From positions 248,001 through 312,000 of the forward strand of contig NZ_BBWR01000012.1 in NCBI RefSeq assembly GCF_001463905.1: a DNA stretch of 64,000 nt, in the 5' to 3' direction. The stretch is from Aureimonas frigidaquae (GTDB lineage: Bacteria > Pseudomonadota > Alphaproteobacteria > Rhizobiales > Rhizobiaceae). Positions within the stretch are counted from its first letter, which is position 1; every line of letters starts with the position of its first letter. A program made the translations under genes and the position numbers. Shown piece after piece: positions 32,378-41,675 of this stretch. Below the pieces are notes generated by a model, which was not told where the DNA came from, did not search any database, and saw only the letters and a program-made list of their open reading frames with translations.

Positions 32378-34912
32378 CTATCGACGCATCAGTCCAGCCA
32401 GTTCTGCTGCCTCGCCGCCGATCGGCACGGAGATAAGGTTATCATCGAGCGCAACAACCATTGCCCGAAGAGCTTGGATGTCGTCCGCAAGGATCGCTGC
32501 CTCCGCCTGCTCGACGAGACGGTCGTGCAGAGCCTTGTCTGCGGCCAGTTCCCGACGATTTCGTACGGATTCGTAGTAGCCCATGACGAATACGGGGCTT
32601 TCGCGAAGAACTGGACCGATGACCATCCAAGCCTCCTTCAGTGAAGCCTCGGCATCTTTCAGTGAACTGGGCGTACCGCGATTAACCGCTTCCTCCGCAT
32701 GTTCGATAAGCCGATGAACGCGGGCCTTCGTCCGATCGTCGGCAAACTGACGAACTTCGTTTTCGTAGATGTTTCTGAACTGTCGAATGCTTGCTCCGAG
32801 TTTGTGGCTCATAAATTCGGGCCTATTGCGCACACGCGCAATATCCTGGCGGATTGCACGCGCCTCCTCGGTGATCGACCGGCGCGTATCTGCCTCCCAG
32901 GACCCTTCAAGGGCGGCGCGCTGTTTGTCGATCCGCCTTGACAGGTCGGCCGCGTCATCATTGGCAACGGATCCGAGCATGTCCTTCAACGAGTTGAGAT
33001 CGCTCGTCGCCTGATTGACCATCGCCGATGCGATCTTATCGCCCTCGGCCCCTTCGAAGTTCTGCGCGCCGCTGGTCGGGACGTACATCCGTCCGGAATC
33101 GAACGTCTTGCTGATGGCCGGCACCTCCAGCTTGCAAGTCAGGATGTTGCTGTCACTCATCTGCCAATGGCAATTGATTTCGTCGCCCCGCCGGATGATG
33201 TCCCCTTGCTCGAGATCGCCGGGCAAGATCCGGAACATGCCGATGTTCAATGACAACTCAGGATCGTCGACCCCGTCCTCGATCTCGTAAAGGTCGAAGT
33301 CGATAGAATCGGTCCCTCCGGATCGCAGGTCCTTGGCGGCTCGCAACTGAAGTGTCCCGCTGTTCGGTAGAATCGTTCCCTTTTCAAGCAGAGGTAGAAG
33401 GCTGTTGCGGCCGAATCCGTGCAACCCCTCGAGGACCTTCACGCCGATCGTCTTCGTCGCAGGGATACCGCCTGCGTTGGAACCCGCTCGCATGATGGAA
33501 ATCTTGGCCCCGGCGTTCGGCACGACAGCGCCCGTTGGGTCATAAACTATGATCTCGAAGTCGTTGGCGCCGTTGTTAGGGACCGGAATGTCATTGATCG
33601 CGGTCGTCCCGGAGATCTCGACCTGACCGGAGGTCCAGCCATCTTTGCCGCTTACTTGAACGCGATGGCCGAGCTCGACGTCGGGGGCCGGCCGTACCCG
33701 AAGGCGCACGCGGCTGTCCGCCGTCCGAGCGGGATAGTCGTAGCGCAACTCGACAGCACCAGTGCTGCGGGCCGAACCACGCGTCGCCTTCGCCTTCGAG
33801 ACACTACCGCTCCAGTCGCGCCCCTCGGCGAAAATCGCCGCACCCATCGCGACGGCGGTCATCGGGTCTGTCTTCAGGTCCGCCGCGATCCCGAGTTGGT
33901 GCGAGACACGCTCGCGGGTAATTGGCATCATGCTCGGACCGCCGATGAAGACGATGCGGTCAATGTCGTCCGGGTTGTAGCTGTTATCTGTGATCAGGTG
34001 GCGGCAGAGCTCAATCGTGCGGTCGAGGTTCTCCACGACGAGTCTTTCGAGATCCGAGCGATGCACCTCCACATCGAGATACACCTCGTTCCCATCAAGA
34101 TCTTGCACGCCCACTTGATTCTCGTCCGCGAAAATCCGGTCTGTTGTCTGTGTCGACAGCGCGATCTTCGTAATTTCCGCGCGATACTGGGCAACGCTCA
34201 GGATGCGCTTGTATCTCGGGTCGGTCTGGAAACTCTCCGGAAGGTGGAAGTTCTGGGCGAGCCACGGCCGGACGACGTTGTCAATCAGGGCGCGATCGAA
34301 GTCTCGACCGCCCAGCATGTTTATGCCAGCGTGGGCTACGACGTTTACCGCCCCGCCGACGCTCTGAACGATCGCGACGTCGAACGTTCCGCCTCCGAGG
34401 TCGTAGACAAGAAACTGCCCATTCTTGTTTGACGTACCGGCGATGGCCGCCATGGCCGCCGCCACCGGCTCCTGGAGAAGCCCGACCCTGGTTAGCCCTG
34501 CGGCCTCCGCAGCTCGCATGGTCGCCTCGGACTGCATTTGGTTGAAAGCAGCAGGAATGGTGATGACTGCGCCCTCGATTTCAAAGTCGCCGGCGGCGGC
34601 TCGAGCTTGGCCGAGCAGCGCTTTGATAATTTCCGAGCTCGCATCCTCTGGGCTCATCTCTCGATTGGCGGCCGCGAACCGGACCGGACTGCTGGTGCCC
34701 ATCAGGCGTTTGAAGCCTTGCTGGACGTTCTCCGGGGAGAAGGCCGCTTGGTCGTAGGCGCGCTTGCCCACCAGCAGCTGTCCACGCCGATCCAGCATGA
34801 TCGCACTGCGTAGGACGTCAGTGCCCTCCGATGTCTTGAACAGGCGCAGCGCGTCGCCCGTGTTGCCATAGATCGCCGAGTTCGAGGTTCCAAGGTCGAT
34901 GCCGAGATACAT
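32378..34912 (-). CDS. Hsp70 (DnaK-like) protein with inserted beta-domain
   Basis: The 844-residue chaperone has a complete actin-like ATPase: MYLGIDLGTSNSAIYG, YDLGGGTFDVAIV and IVFIGGPSMMPITRERV. Instead of a direct link to the substrate domain there is a basic linker and a beta-rich segment at about 395-480 (LRYDYPARTADSRVRLRVRP, ANDFEIIVYDPTGAVVPNAG) that looks Ig-like. A recognisable beta-type substrate domain (TKTIGVKVLEGLHGFGRNSL) and a long helical tail follow. The usual C-terminal EEVD-like end is absent. It is the last gene of a three-gene operon with a small GrpE-like protein and a J-like membrane protein. This is not the housekeeping DnaK. Confidence 0.85.
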   Translation of the reverse strand: MYLGIDLGTSNSAIYGNTGDALRLFKTSEGTDVLRSAIMLDRRGQLLVGKRAYDQAAFSPENVQQGFKRLMGTSSPVRFAAANREMSPEDASSEIIKALLGQARAAAGDFEIEGAVITIPAAFNQMQSEATMRAAEAAGLTRVGLLQEPVAAAMAAIAGTSNKNGQFLVYDLGGGTFDVAIVQSVGGAVNVVAHAGINMLGGRDFDRALIDNVVRPWLAQNFHLPESFQTDPRYKRILSVAQYRAEITKIALSTQTTDRIFADENQVGVQDLDGNEVYLDVEVHRSDLERLVVENLDRTIELCRHLITDNSYNPDDIDRIVFIGGPSMMPITRERVSHQLGIAADLKTDPMTAVAMGAAIFAEGRDWSGSVSKAKATRGSARSTGAVELRYDYPARTADSRVRLRVRPAPDVELGHRVQVSGKDGWTSGQVEISGTTAINDIPVPNNGANDFEIIVYDPTGAVVPNAGAKISIMRAGSNAGGIPATKTIGVKVLEGLHGFGRNSLLPLLEKGTILPNSGTLQLRAAKDLRSGGTDSIDFDLYEIEDGVDDPELSLNIGMFRILPGDLEQGDIIRRGDEINCHWQMSDSNILTCKLEVPAISKTFDSGRMYVPTSGAQNFEGAEGDKIASAMVNQATSDLNSLKDMLGSVANDDAADLSRRIDKQRAALEGSWEADTRRSITEEARAIRQDIARVRNRPEFMSHKLGASIRQFRNIYENEVRQFADDRTKARVHRLIEHAEEAVNRGTPSSLKDAEASLKEAWMVIGPVLRESPVFVMGYYESVRNRRELAADKALHDRLVEQAEAAILADDIQALRAMVVALDDNLISVPIGGEAAELAGLMRR

Positions 34913-34913
34913 G

Positions 34914-35276
34914 TCAGTGCGCCTTCCTCAAGAAGACCTTACCGGTCGCGATGGGGGTTGTGCCGAAAATGACTGCAGGTTCGAGGGTTCGCTCCACAAC
35001 GAGATCGTCGTCGGAATGGAAGTCGTCGGCATTCACAGCGGTGGCTGCCAGTCCGACTTCGAAGGCCCGCTCGTCGAAGTCGACGACCGCCATGCCGTTC
35101 TCGGAGAGGATCGCCGTCAGGCGCTCGCCAGCGTAACGCGCCTGTGAGTTCAGCCGATTGTGCTGGCTTTCTGGCGCGCTTGCGATCAGACGCTCGAACG
35201 CGCGGCAAATTTTCCAGTACTCGACCGCAAGCGCGGCGAGCGCGCGCACCTCTTGAGAACCGATCTCCGAACTCAT
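34914..35276 (-). CDS. Small protein of the Hsp70 operon, possibly a GrpE-like exchange factor
   Basis: The 120-residue product has a helical N-terminal half (VRALAALAVEYWKICRAFER) and a beta-rich C-terminal half (FEVGLAATAVNADDF, LVVERTLEPAVIFG). This layout resembles GrpE in miniature, but sequence identity to GrpE is not obvious. The gene lies 1 base before the Hsp70 start and overlaps the J-like gene by 4 bases, so all three proteins are made together. A role as nucleotide exchange factor or specific Hsp70 partner is inferred from context and layout only. Confidence 0.45.
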   Translation of the reverse strand: MSSEIGSQEVRALAALAVEYWKICRAFERLIASAPESQHNRLNSQARYAGERLTAILSENGMAVVDFDERAFEVGLAATAVNADDFHSDDDLVVERTLEPAVIFGTTPIATGKVFLRKAH

Positions 35277-37210
35277 TTTGCAAGGTTCCTTCCCTCGAAT
35301 TCCAGGATCGCTCGGCGCGTCGATAGCTCGGTGTCGAGCGCTGACCAGTCGCCATTTCTGTACTGCCTATCAACGCAGCGCTGATTCCATTCATCAATGA
35401 ACCCGTTGAGGCGCTCGTTCTGCGCGTAAGACAGCGACGCCTGGCCTTTCATCGCCTCATCAAGCCTGAAACTCTGGAAGCGACACCACCGCAGTTCAGA
35501 TTTCGTCAGCGCGCTTGTGTCGCCGATCCGGGGTATGGAGGCTTCGCTATCCAATTCATGCCCGGCGAGTGGCGGTTGCGATGCCGTCGATACTGCGCTG
35601 GAGCTCCGCGTCGTCGAGGGCCTTCGGCCTTGAGCTTCCAGGTGATCATTCAGGATCACGAACCCGACGAACGCGGCAATCACGCCGAACACCCACAGCT
35701 TCACTCTCCGTGAGGACTTACGCTTTTGGATCGCCTCTACGAGCTCCCCGAATATGCGTTTGTTGTCCTCGTCCCGGGTCGCCGCTCGCGCTTGCATCGC
35801 CTCATTGAGCGCCAGACCCAGGCGTCCACCGGACACGTGCGCTGTCACGCTCATGAGGGCGAGGTTGTCCGTCAGGGTAGCAAAGTCGGACCGCAAACGC
35901 TCAAGAGCATCCTTCGGAGGGGCGACCGTTTGAGCATGGCGCAAAGCTCCACGCAGGAGCGCGGCCGACGACTCGGCAAACTTGTGCTCATTCGTCAGTC
36001 GAACTGCGAGCCCCCGAATAATTTCCCACGGCCGCTCCTCGACTTCCGTTCCCTTCGTTGCGTCGACGGCGGCCACAAAAAGCCCATGCAGCTCTGCGCC
36101 CTTTCCCTTTCGCCCGCCTTCGAAACCCCACCTTTTCAGATCGCGGTTGAGCCCGTGCACATTTGTTTCGGCGTCCTCGATCCCGCGTATGAGGGGTTGC
36201 AGCTTCTGAAAGGCGAGATTGCCTCGAACGATCCGTATATTGTCATCGATCTGCTCCACAGCGCCTGGTAGGGCATCGAACATCTCGTGGGCGATGTGAA
36301 GCAGGCGCAGCGCTGTCGCACTGTCGCCATCGTCGTTCGCGACCGAGACGCCGAGATTGTTGAACTGCTCGTAGAGCTCCCGTGTGCGCGGCTCGTCACG
36401 GCCTTTCCCTTCATCGAGTAGCTGCATCGGTCGGGTTAGGGACATCCAGCGGGCGACCGCGTCGCGCAGGGTTGCCAGATCCGTGTCGCCGCGCTTGCCG
36501 TCCCGAACCCTCTGGATGCGCGACTGTACCTGCTCCTCGCGCCGCGACAGTTCACCAACCACTGATTGAGCGTAGATGTCGACCACCGCATCCAAGCGAT
36601 CGAAGTCACGGTCCGAGAACGCCACCGTTACGGTAACGAGGTCGACGACGGCCGTCGCACGGCTTTCCGGGTCGCTGATGCCATCGACAGCAGCCTGCAT
36701 CTGACGTCGAAAAAGAGCTTCAAGCGCTGCCTCAACCGACTTTCGGTCCGCGGGAGGAAGGGAGGCTTTTGTGCGCTCGTCATTTACGGCGTCCAGTACG
36801 GACCCCACCGCGCACGCTTCCTGCGCTTCGTATAAATCCATAAGGTAGTTGCGTTCGGAGCCGAACACGGAGGCGAGGTGCGCCAGGAGGTTTGATCGAG
36901 GCAGGGAGTGAAGGGATCGAACGAAGGGCTCTAGATCTTCCACCTTGTGCTGCTTGCGCAGGGCCGAGCTGATACTGCTTGCAAGCTTTGGCTCAACATC
37001 GAGGAGCGCACCCAGTTCCGCGTCAATCCGCAACCGCGGGGTCGTGAGTACCTGCCGTATCCTATTGGCTTTATCCTCGCCGACCACTCCGTCATCGATT
37101 GCGTCTTGGATCTGATCGGTTGTCGCATGAACGTCCGCATCCGTCGCCAGCCCCAGCGCGATGAATGGATTGGTCGCCAGATCAAAACTCACGCCTGCCA
37201 ACCTCTCCAC
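35273..37210 (-). CDS. Membrane-anchored protein with J-domain-like N terminus
   Basis: The 645-residue product begins with a segment (NPFIALGLATDADVHATTDQ, then RIRQVLTTPRLRIDAELGAL) that resembles J-like NPF-type co-chaperone domains, although no HPD motif is seen. A long helical region spans about 80-525. One transmembrane segment follows near 538-555 (LWVFGVIAAFVGFVILND), with a C-terminal domain of about 85 residues on the other side. It is first in the operon with the Hsp70, so it would recruit that chaperone to the membrane. Its cargo is unknown. Confidence 0.6.
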   Translation of the reverse strand: MERLAGVSFDLATNPFIALGLATDADVHATTDQIQDAIDDGVVGEDKANRIRQVLTTPRLRIDAELGALLDVEPKLASSISSALRKQHKVEDLEPFVRSLHSLPRSNLLAHLASVFGSERNYLMDLYEAQEACAVGSVLDAVNDERTKASLPPADRKSVEAALEALFRRQMQAAVDGISDPESRATAVVDLVTVTVAFSDRDFDRLDAVVDIYAQSVVGELSRREEQVQSRIQRVRDGKRGDTDLATLRDAVARWMSLTRPMQLLDEGKGRDEPRTRELYEQFNNLGVSVANDDGDSATALRLLHIAHEMFDALPGAVEQIDDNIRIVRGNLAFQKLQPLIRGIEDAETNVHGLNRDLKRWGFEGGRKGKGAELHGLFVAAVDATKGTEVEERPWEIIRGLAVRLTNEHKFAESSAALLRGALRHAQTVAPPKDALERLRSDFATLTDNLALMSVTAHVSGGRLGLALNEAMQARAATRDEDNKRIFGELVEAIQKRKSSRRVKLWVFGVIAAFVGFVILNDHLEAQGRRPSTTRSSSAVSTASQPPLAGHELDSEASIPRIGDTSALTKSELRWCRFQSFRLDEAMKGQASLSYAQNERLNGFIDEWNQRCVDRQYRNGDWSALDTELSTRRAILEFEGRNLAK

Positions 37211-37948
37211 TGAACGAGCTCAACTCTGGAATCACGCCCGACGGCCTGCTATCCAACGTATTTATGCAGACAGTATGTCGCACCCGCAAGAAGAGTAGTG
37301 AGGATGGAAACGGCTATGCCTGCTCACGCGATGGCATAAACGCCGAAAGGTTGCTCCCGCTTCAACTACCGGTCCAGGGCGTTGCCGAACTGTAGATATT
37401 TTTTGAGCGGCGGAACCTATCCCTAGTTTGTTTCAGTTTTGGTCCTCAGGAAATCTTATGAATCGTGCTCTTTAGAAGGCATTTTTCTCTGAATATTAGC
37501 TTAGACAACCCTTTGTAAGATCGATATTATTTCTACGATTTGGTACATCCAACTAATCATCTAGCGTTGAATTCAAATGTGAATGCGTAGCGTCCAATAT
37601 TCGGCATGGCCCTTATATTATTCTCCTATGAACCGTAAGGCGCTGATACAGCCCACTTTGCGGGGGGGGTAATCTGACGCAAAGCTTGCGAGGCACCCTA
37701 TAGCCGAGGTTGAAATGTCCGCGTCATTTATGGTGTGGTTGACCGAACCAGAGGTCATAGAGCCTGACGGTCAGCGACCGGCAAAGCGGTGATCGAACAT
37801 CTCTCGCTCATCCTACCTTGGCCATCAGGGCCGAAGCGGATCCGGATCCCCGGCAGGTCGTCCGCATATCAGACCGGCAATCGCCGACCTGTTCGTCACC
37901 GAAGCCGATTGCCGAACCGGAATAGCGGGGCAGTCACTCTTTGACCGG
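37211..37948. other. Gene-free stretch upstream of the Hsp70 operon
   Basis: No gene is supported. Composition from 37390 to 37660 is clearly AT-richer than the surrounding operons, and a run of eight or more G residues occurs near 37662. It must contain the promoter of the Hsp70 operon, but no clear −35/−10 pair stands out. It probably marks the right edge of an acquired segment. Confidence 0.5.
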
Positions 37949-38932
37949 TCAGGCGGCGAGTTCGTCCAGGATGGCATCGGGCACCAGGATCCCGTCGCGC
38001 TCGGCCGCCTGTCTTGCGGCAAGGCGTCGTGCGCCGGGCAGTCGCGCGCCGTCCTGCCCCTCGATCGCGTCGGCCAGCACGGCGAAGCGGGCCGGGTCGG
38101 TGCCGAAGGCGGCCGGGTCCATGGCGATGATGAGTTGGCCTGTTCCGGGCGGGTCGCCCGCCGCATCCAGGAAGGAGGACGCTTCCTGCGCATAATTGGC
38201 GCCTGTCAGCCCGCCTGCGAGAAGCTCCACCATGAGGGCGAGCGCAACGCCCTTGGCGTCGCCCAGCGGGGCCATGGTCCCGGCTAGGGCGGCGTCGGCA
38301 TCCTGCGTCGGCTGGCCGTTCGCATCGAAGGCCCAGCCTTCCGGTATGGGCTCCCCGCGCGTTTTGGCCGCCATGATGTTGCCGCGCGCCACCTTGCTGA
38401 GCGCCATATCCACCACGATCGGCTCGCGACCTGGCACCGGGCAGGCGAAGGCGATGGGATTGGTCCCGAAGACGGCGCGGCGCCCGCCCCACGGCGCCAT
38501 GGCCGCAGGGGTGTTGGCAAACAACAGCGCGACCAGCCCGCGCCGTGCCAGAGCTTCGGCATAGAGCCCCGCCGATCCGCAATGATGGGAGCGATGGATG
38601 GCGGCGCAGGCGATCCCCTGCGCGGGGGCGAGATCGACCAGCGTTTCGACCGACAGATCGAGCGCCGGATAGGCGAAGCCGAAGGCGGCATCCACCAGGA
38701 CAAGGCCCGGCCGCACCGGGTTCCGGGTCGGTTCGGCGGTGCCGTCGATCTTGCCGGCCCGCACCTGCGCCGCGTAACTGCCGAAGCGCGACAGGCCGTG
38801 CCCCTTGAAGCCATCGGCCTCTGCCAGCACGAGAGCCCGTGCCACGCTGTGTGCAGTGGTTCGGGATGTTCCGCACCGCACGAAGGCCTCTTGCACACGC
38901 TGCTGAACGTCAGCCAAAGCCAGTATCGGCAT
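37949..38932 (-). CDS. comC: (R)-sulfolactate dehydrogenase-like Ldh-family oxidoreductase
   Basis: The 327-residue protein belongs to the malate/L-lactate/sulfolactate dehydrogenase family: FKGHGLSRFGSYAAQVRAG, AAIHRSHHCGSAGLYAEALA and the NAD-binding loop WGGRRAVFGTNPIAFACP. The ATG at 38932 is preferred to the frame opening at 38989. In sulfolactate degraders ComC interconverts (R)-sulfolactate and sulfopyruvate. Together with SlcC (4-base gap) it racemises (S)- to (R)-sulfolactate, the substrate of SuyAB encoded upstream. Assignment rests on this context, since the family also reduces malate and ureidoglycolate. Confidence 0.8.
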   Translation of the reverse strand: MPILALADVQQRVQEAFVRCGTSRTTAHSVARALVLAEADGFKGHGLSRFGSYAAQVRAGKIDGTAEPTRNPVRPGLVLVDAAFGFAYPALDLSVETLVDLAPAQGIACAAIHRSHHCGSAGLYAEALARRGLVALLFANTPAAMAPWGGRRAVFGTNPIAFACPVPGREPIVVDMALSKVARGNIMAAKTRGEPIPEGWAFDANGQPTQDADAALAGTMAPLGDAKGVALALMVELLAGGLTGANYAQEASSFLDAAGDPPGTGQLIIAMDPAAFGTDPARFAVLADAIEGQDGARLPGARRLAARQAAERDGILVPDAILDELAA

Positions 38933-38936
38933 GGTG

Positions 38937-39881
38937 TCAGTTCCCCTCGAGGCAGTTTCGGACGGCATCCACGACGACCTTCGATACACGCAGGTTCGAT
39001 TCAGCGCTCAAGCCGGCGATGTGCGGTGTCAGGATCAGCCTGTCGATGCCTTTGAACCGCGCCGCGTCCTCCTTCGGCAGCGGTTCGTTCTCGAACACGT
39101 CCAGCGCCGCGCCGCCGATCCGGCCGGCGCGCAGCGCCTCTGCCAGCGCAGCCTCGTCGACAATGCCCCCGCGTGCCGCATTGATCAGGATCGCGCCCGG
39201 CTTCATGGCGCCGATGGCCGCGGCGTCGATCATTCTTCGGGTGTCGTCCGTCAAGGGTACGTGGAGCGAGATCACGTCGCTTTGCGCGATGAGTTCGGCA
39301 AGCTCGACCCGTTCGACCCTGCCGAAGGGCATGGTCCAGGCAGCGTCTCCGGCCGGCAGGAGCGGATCGTATGCCGTGACCCGCATGCCGAGGGCCGCGC
39401 AACGGCGGGCCGTCTCCCGTGCGATGGAGCCGAATCCGATGAGGCCGAGCGTGCGGCCCATGATTTCCCCACCATCCGACAGGGCCGCGCGCGGCCACGC
39501 GCCATCGGCCATGGCGGATGTCGCGCCGTAGGCGCCGCGCAGAAGCTGCAGGGAAACGGAGACGACATATTCGGCAACCGATACGTCATTGGCGCCGCGC
39601 GCCGGCAGCACCGCGATGTTGCGGCTGCGGCAGGCTTCCAGGTCGATATTGTCGAGCCCGACGCCGAGCCGGCCCACGGCCTTGAGGCGCGCCGCACCGG
39701 ACAGGAGCGCGGCGGTGACGCGCGTGCGGTTGCGCACGATCAGCGCGTCCGCCTCTGCAACCAGTACGGCCAGTTCGTCCGGCCGGTCGACGAGGCCGGG
39801 GTCATAGGCAATCTCACACCCCTCCAGCCCCTGGCGAAGGATGGCTTCGTCCATGAATTCGGAAACGACGATTCTGCGCAT
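38937..39881 (-). CDS. slcC: (S)-sulfolactate dehydrogenase-like D-2-hydroxyacid dehydrogenase
   Basis: The 314-residue protein has the 2-hydroxyacid dehydrogenase layout: NAD-binding GLIGFGSIARETARR, and catalytic Arg in INAARGGIVDE, Glu in DVFENEPLP and His in LTPHIAGLSAES. The ATG at 39881 has AAGGGA upstream; a TTG at 39899 is less likely. Its place between suyAB and comC matches the known sulfolactate cluster, where SlcC oxidises (S)-sulfolactate to sulfopyruvate. A phosphoglycerate-dehydrogenase-like role is the main alternative. Confidence 0.8.
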   Translation of the reverse strand: MRRIVVSEFMDEAILRQGLEGCEIAYDPGLVDRPDELAVLVAEADALIVRNRTRVTAALLSGAARLKAVGRLGVGLDNIDLEACRSRNIAVLPARGANDVSVAEYVVSVSLQLLRGAYGATSAMADGAWPRAALSDGGEIMGRTLGLIGFGSIARETARRCAALGMRVTAYDPLLPAGDAAWTMPFGRVERVELAELIAQSDVISLHVPLTDDTRRMIDAAAIGAMKPGAILINAARGGIVDEAALAEALRAGRIGGAALDVFENEPLPKEDAARFKGIDRLILTPHIAGLSAESNLRVSKVVVDAVRNCLEGN

Positions 39882-39920
39882 GGCATTCCCTTGTCCCAAG
39901 ATCCGGCCAGCATGCTGGGT

Positions 39921-39950
39921 CAGGACCCGGCCGTAAGGGGCCGGGTCCTG
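39921..39950. terminator. Strong intercistronic hairpin between suyB and slcC
   Basis: CAGGACCCGGCC (39921-39932) and GGCCGGGTCCTG (39939-39950) form a perfect 12-bp stem with a 6-base loop. No T-run follows on the minus strand, so it may be a partial terminator or an mRNA-stability element giving more SuyAB than dehydrogenases. Confidence 0.5.
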
Positions 39951-39959
39951 CAGGCACGA

Positions 39960-41234
39960 TCAGGCGCTGCGATAGAGCTTGGTCATCACGAATTCGCGGT
40001 GCCCGAGCGCCTCTGCCGCCGTCAGGCGGCCATTGGCCGTGCGCACCACCATGTCGATGAGCGCGTCGCCCGCATCGGAGATGGTCATGTCACGCCGCAG
40101 AACGCCGGACACGTCCACGTCGATATGCTCGCCCATCGTGCGCACCGTACGCGGATTGCCGGTGATCTTGATGACCGGCACGATCGGGTTGCCGATCACA
40201 TTGCCCTGGCCCGTCGGGAAGGTGTGAACCACGTAGCCCGCGGCGGCCATGAGCGTCACGCATTCGGCGGCGGCGGAAGAGGTGTCCATGAAATACAGGC
40301 CGGGCCCCTTGGCGGGCGCTTCCGCCGGCTCCAGAGCGTCGATGTAGGTGCAATCATGGCCGATCTTCTCGAGATTGCCGAGCGCCTTCTCCTCGATCGT
40401 CGTCAGCCCGCCGGCAATGTTGCCCTTGGTCGGCTGGGAGTCGGACAGATCGTCGGTCTTGTGCGCTTCGATCACGTCGTCCTGATAGGCCTTCCACATG
40501 GCGTACCACTTCTCCGCCACCTCGGGTGATGCCGCGCGCTCCTTGCACAGATGCTCGGCGCCGGTGATCTCGGAGGTTTCGCCGAACACGCCGTAGATGC
40601 CCTGCGGAATGAGCTTGTCGTACATGTTGCCGACCGTCGGGCATGAAGAGAGGCCCGTCGTCGTGTCGGACTCTCCGCATTTGGTGGAGACCCACAGATC
40701 GGAAACGGGGCACTCTTCGCGGGCAAGCTCGGTCGCCCATTGCACGAAGCGCTTGGCCTGGTAGCTGGCCTTGGCAATGGTGGCGATATCGCCATGGCCT
40801 TCGATCCCGAAGCCGATGACGGGCTTGCCCGTGCGGGCGATACCCTCCACCACGCGGTTGGTCCACTGGTCCTCGATGCCGATCACCACCACGGCGGCAA
40901 CGTTGGGGTTGGAGCCGATGCCGATCAGCGTGCGGAAATGCAGTTCCAGATCCTCGCCGAACTGCAGGCGGCCATAGGCATGCGGCAAGGCGAGCGTGCC
41001 CTTGACCTGATGGGCGACCGCCTCGCAGGCGGCGTTGGACAGATCGTCCAGCGGCAGGATGACGACGTGATTGCGAACGCCGACGCGGCCGTTTTCCCGC
41101 CGCCAGCCCATGAAGGTGGCGTTGGCATAGTCGGACGAAGCACGTTCGCCCGAAAGGAGCGCGGTGGCGAACTGGTCGGGCGCGCCGCCCACGAAGGGAT
41201 CGGCAATGGTCTCATTGGTCATGGTCTTGGACAT
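39960..41234 (-). CDS. suyB: (2R)-sulfolactate sulfo-lyase large subunit
   Basis: The 424-residue protein belongs to the UxaA/altronate-dehydratase-related family and shows SuyB-like features: [40 protein letters not shown] with conserved cysteines for metal binding, and [18 protein letters not shown]. SuyAB cleaves (R)-sulfolactate to pyruvate and sulfite in the cytoplasm. It follows suyA by 6 bases. The start could also be the ATG at 41222. Homologous UxaA-family dehydratases are the alternative, but neighbouring SlcC, ComC and a YeiH exporter make the sulfo-lyase assignment strong. Confidence 0.88.
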   Translation of the reverse strand: MSKTMTNETIADPFVGGAPDQFATALLSGERASSDYANATFMGWRRENGRVGVRNHVVILPLDDLSNAACEAVAHQVKGTLALPHAYGRLQFGEDLELHFRTLIGIGSNPNVAAVVVIGIEDQWTNRVVEGIARTGKPVIGFGIEGHGDIATIAKASYQAKRFVQWATELAREECPVSDLWVSTKCGESDTTTGLSSCPTVGNMYDKLIPQGIYGVFGETSEITGAEHLCKERAASPEVAEKWYAMWKAYQDDVIEAHKTDDLSDSQPTKGNIAGGLTTIEEKALGNLEKIGHDCTYIDALEPAEAPAKGPGLYFMDTSSAAAECVTLMAAAGYVVHTFPTGQGNVIGNPIVPVIKITGNPRTVRTMGEHIDVDVSGVLRRDMTISDAGDALIDMVVRTANGRLTAAEALGHREFVMTKLYRSA

Positions 41235-41240
41235 CCCGGC

Positions 41241-41564
41241 TCACCAGCGCTTGGTCTTGGCGTTCTGCGTGTGGACATGCTCGCCCTTGGCGATCGGCGC
41301 GACGACCTTGCCGATATCCTGTCCGTACTTGATCAGCGTGTCGCCGACCTTCAGCTCCGTCAGCGCAACCTTGTGGCCGATCGGAATGTCGTGCTTCACG
41401 TCCACTTCGAAGGTGGTGTCGTTCTCGGTCACGACGCCGAAGGCCCGGGTGTTCGCCGCAAGGCCTTCGATCACCGCGACGGCGACATTGTCCTTGGGAC
41501 TGTGCGCCAGGACATGCGGGTTCCTGCCCCCGGCCCCGTGCTGCACGGCTTCTGCTGCGCTCAT
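41241..41564 (-). CDS. suyA: (2R)-sulfolactate sulfo-lyase small subunit (SAF domain)
   Basis: The 107-residue protein is a single SAF domain (FEVDVKHDIPIGHKVALTEL, LIKYGQDIGKVVAPIAKGEH), the usual form of SuyA. The ATG at 41564 has a perfect ribosome-binding site (GGAGGAAAG); the frame opens 11 codons earlier. It is the first gene of the sulfolactate operon. The palindromic operator-like site 41 bases upstream overlaps the promoter. Confidence 0.88.
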   Translation of the reverse strand: MSAAEAVQHGAGGRNPHVLAHSPKDNVAVAVIEGLAANTRAFGVVTENDTTFEVDVKHDIPIGHKVALTELKVGDTLIKYGQDIGKVVAPIAKGEHVHTQNAKTKRW

Positions 41565-41604
41565 CGTCTTTCCTCCGCATCGAAAGCGGCTGACCACCGC
41601 TCAT

Positions 41605-41639
41605 GTCTTATATAAGACACTTTATCTCAACGGGGTCAA
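41605..41639 (-). promoter_or_regulatory. suy promoter with overlapping palindromic operator
   Basis: On the minus strand TTGACC (41639-41634), an 18-base spacer and TTATAT (41615-41610) form a sigma-70-like promoter. The perfect 14-base palindrome GTCTTATATAAGAC (41618-41605) covers the −10 element, as expected for a repressor site. The adjacent GntR/UTRA regulator is the likely ligand. Confidence 0.6.
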
Positions 41640-41675
41640 GCGACGCTTGGCGGGGTGGCGCGGTGCCCTTCGCGG

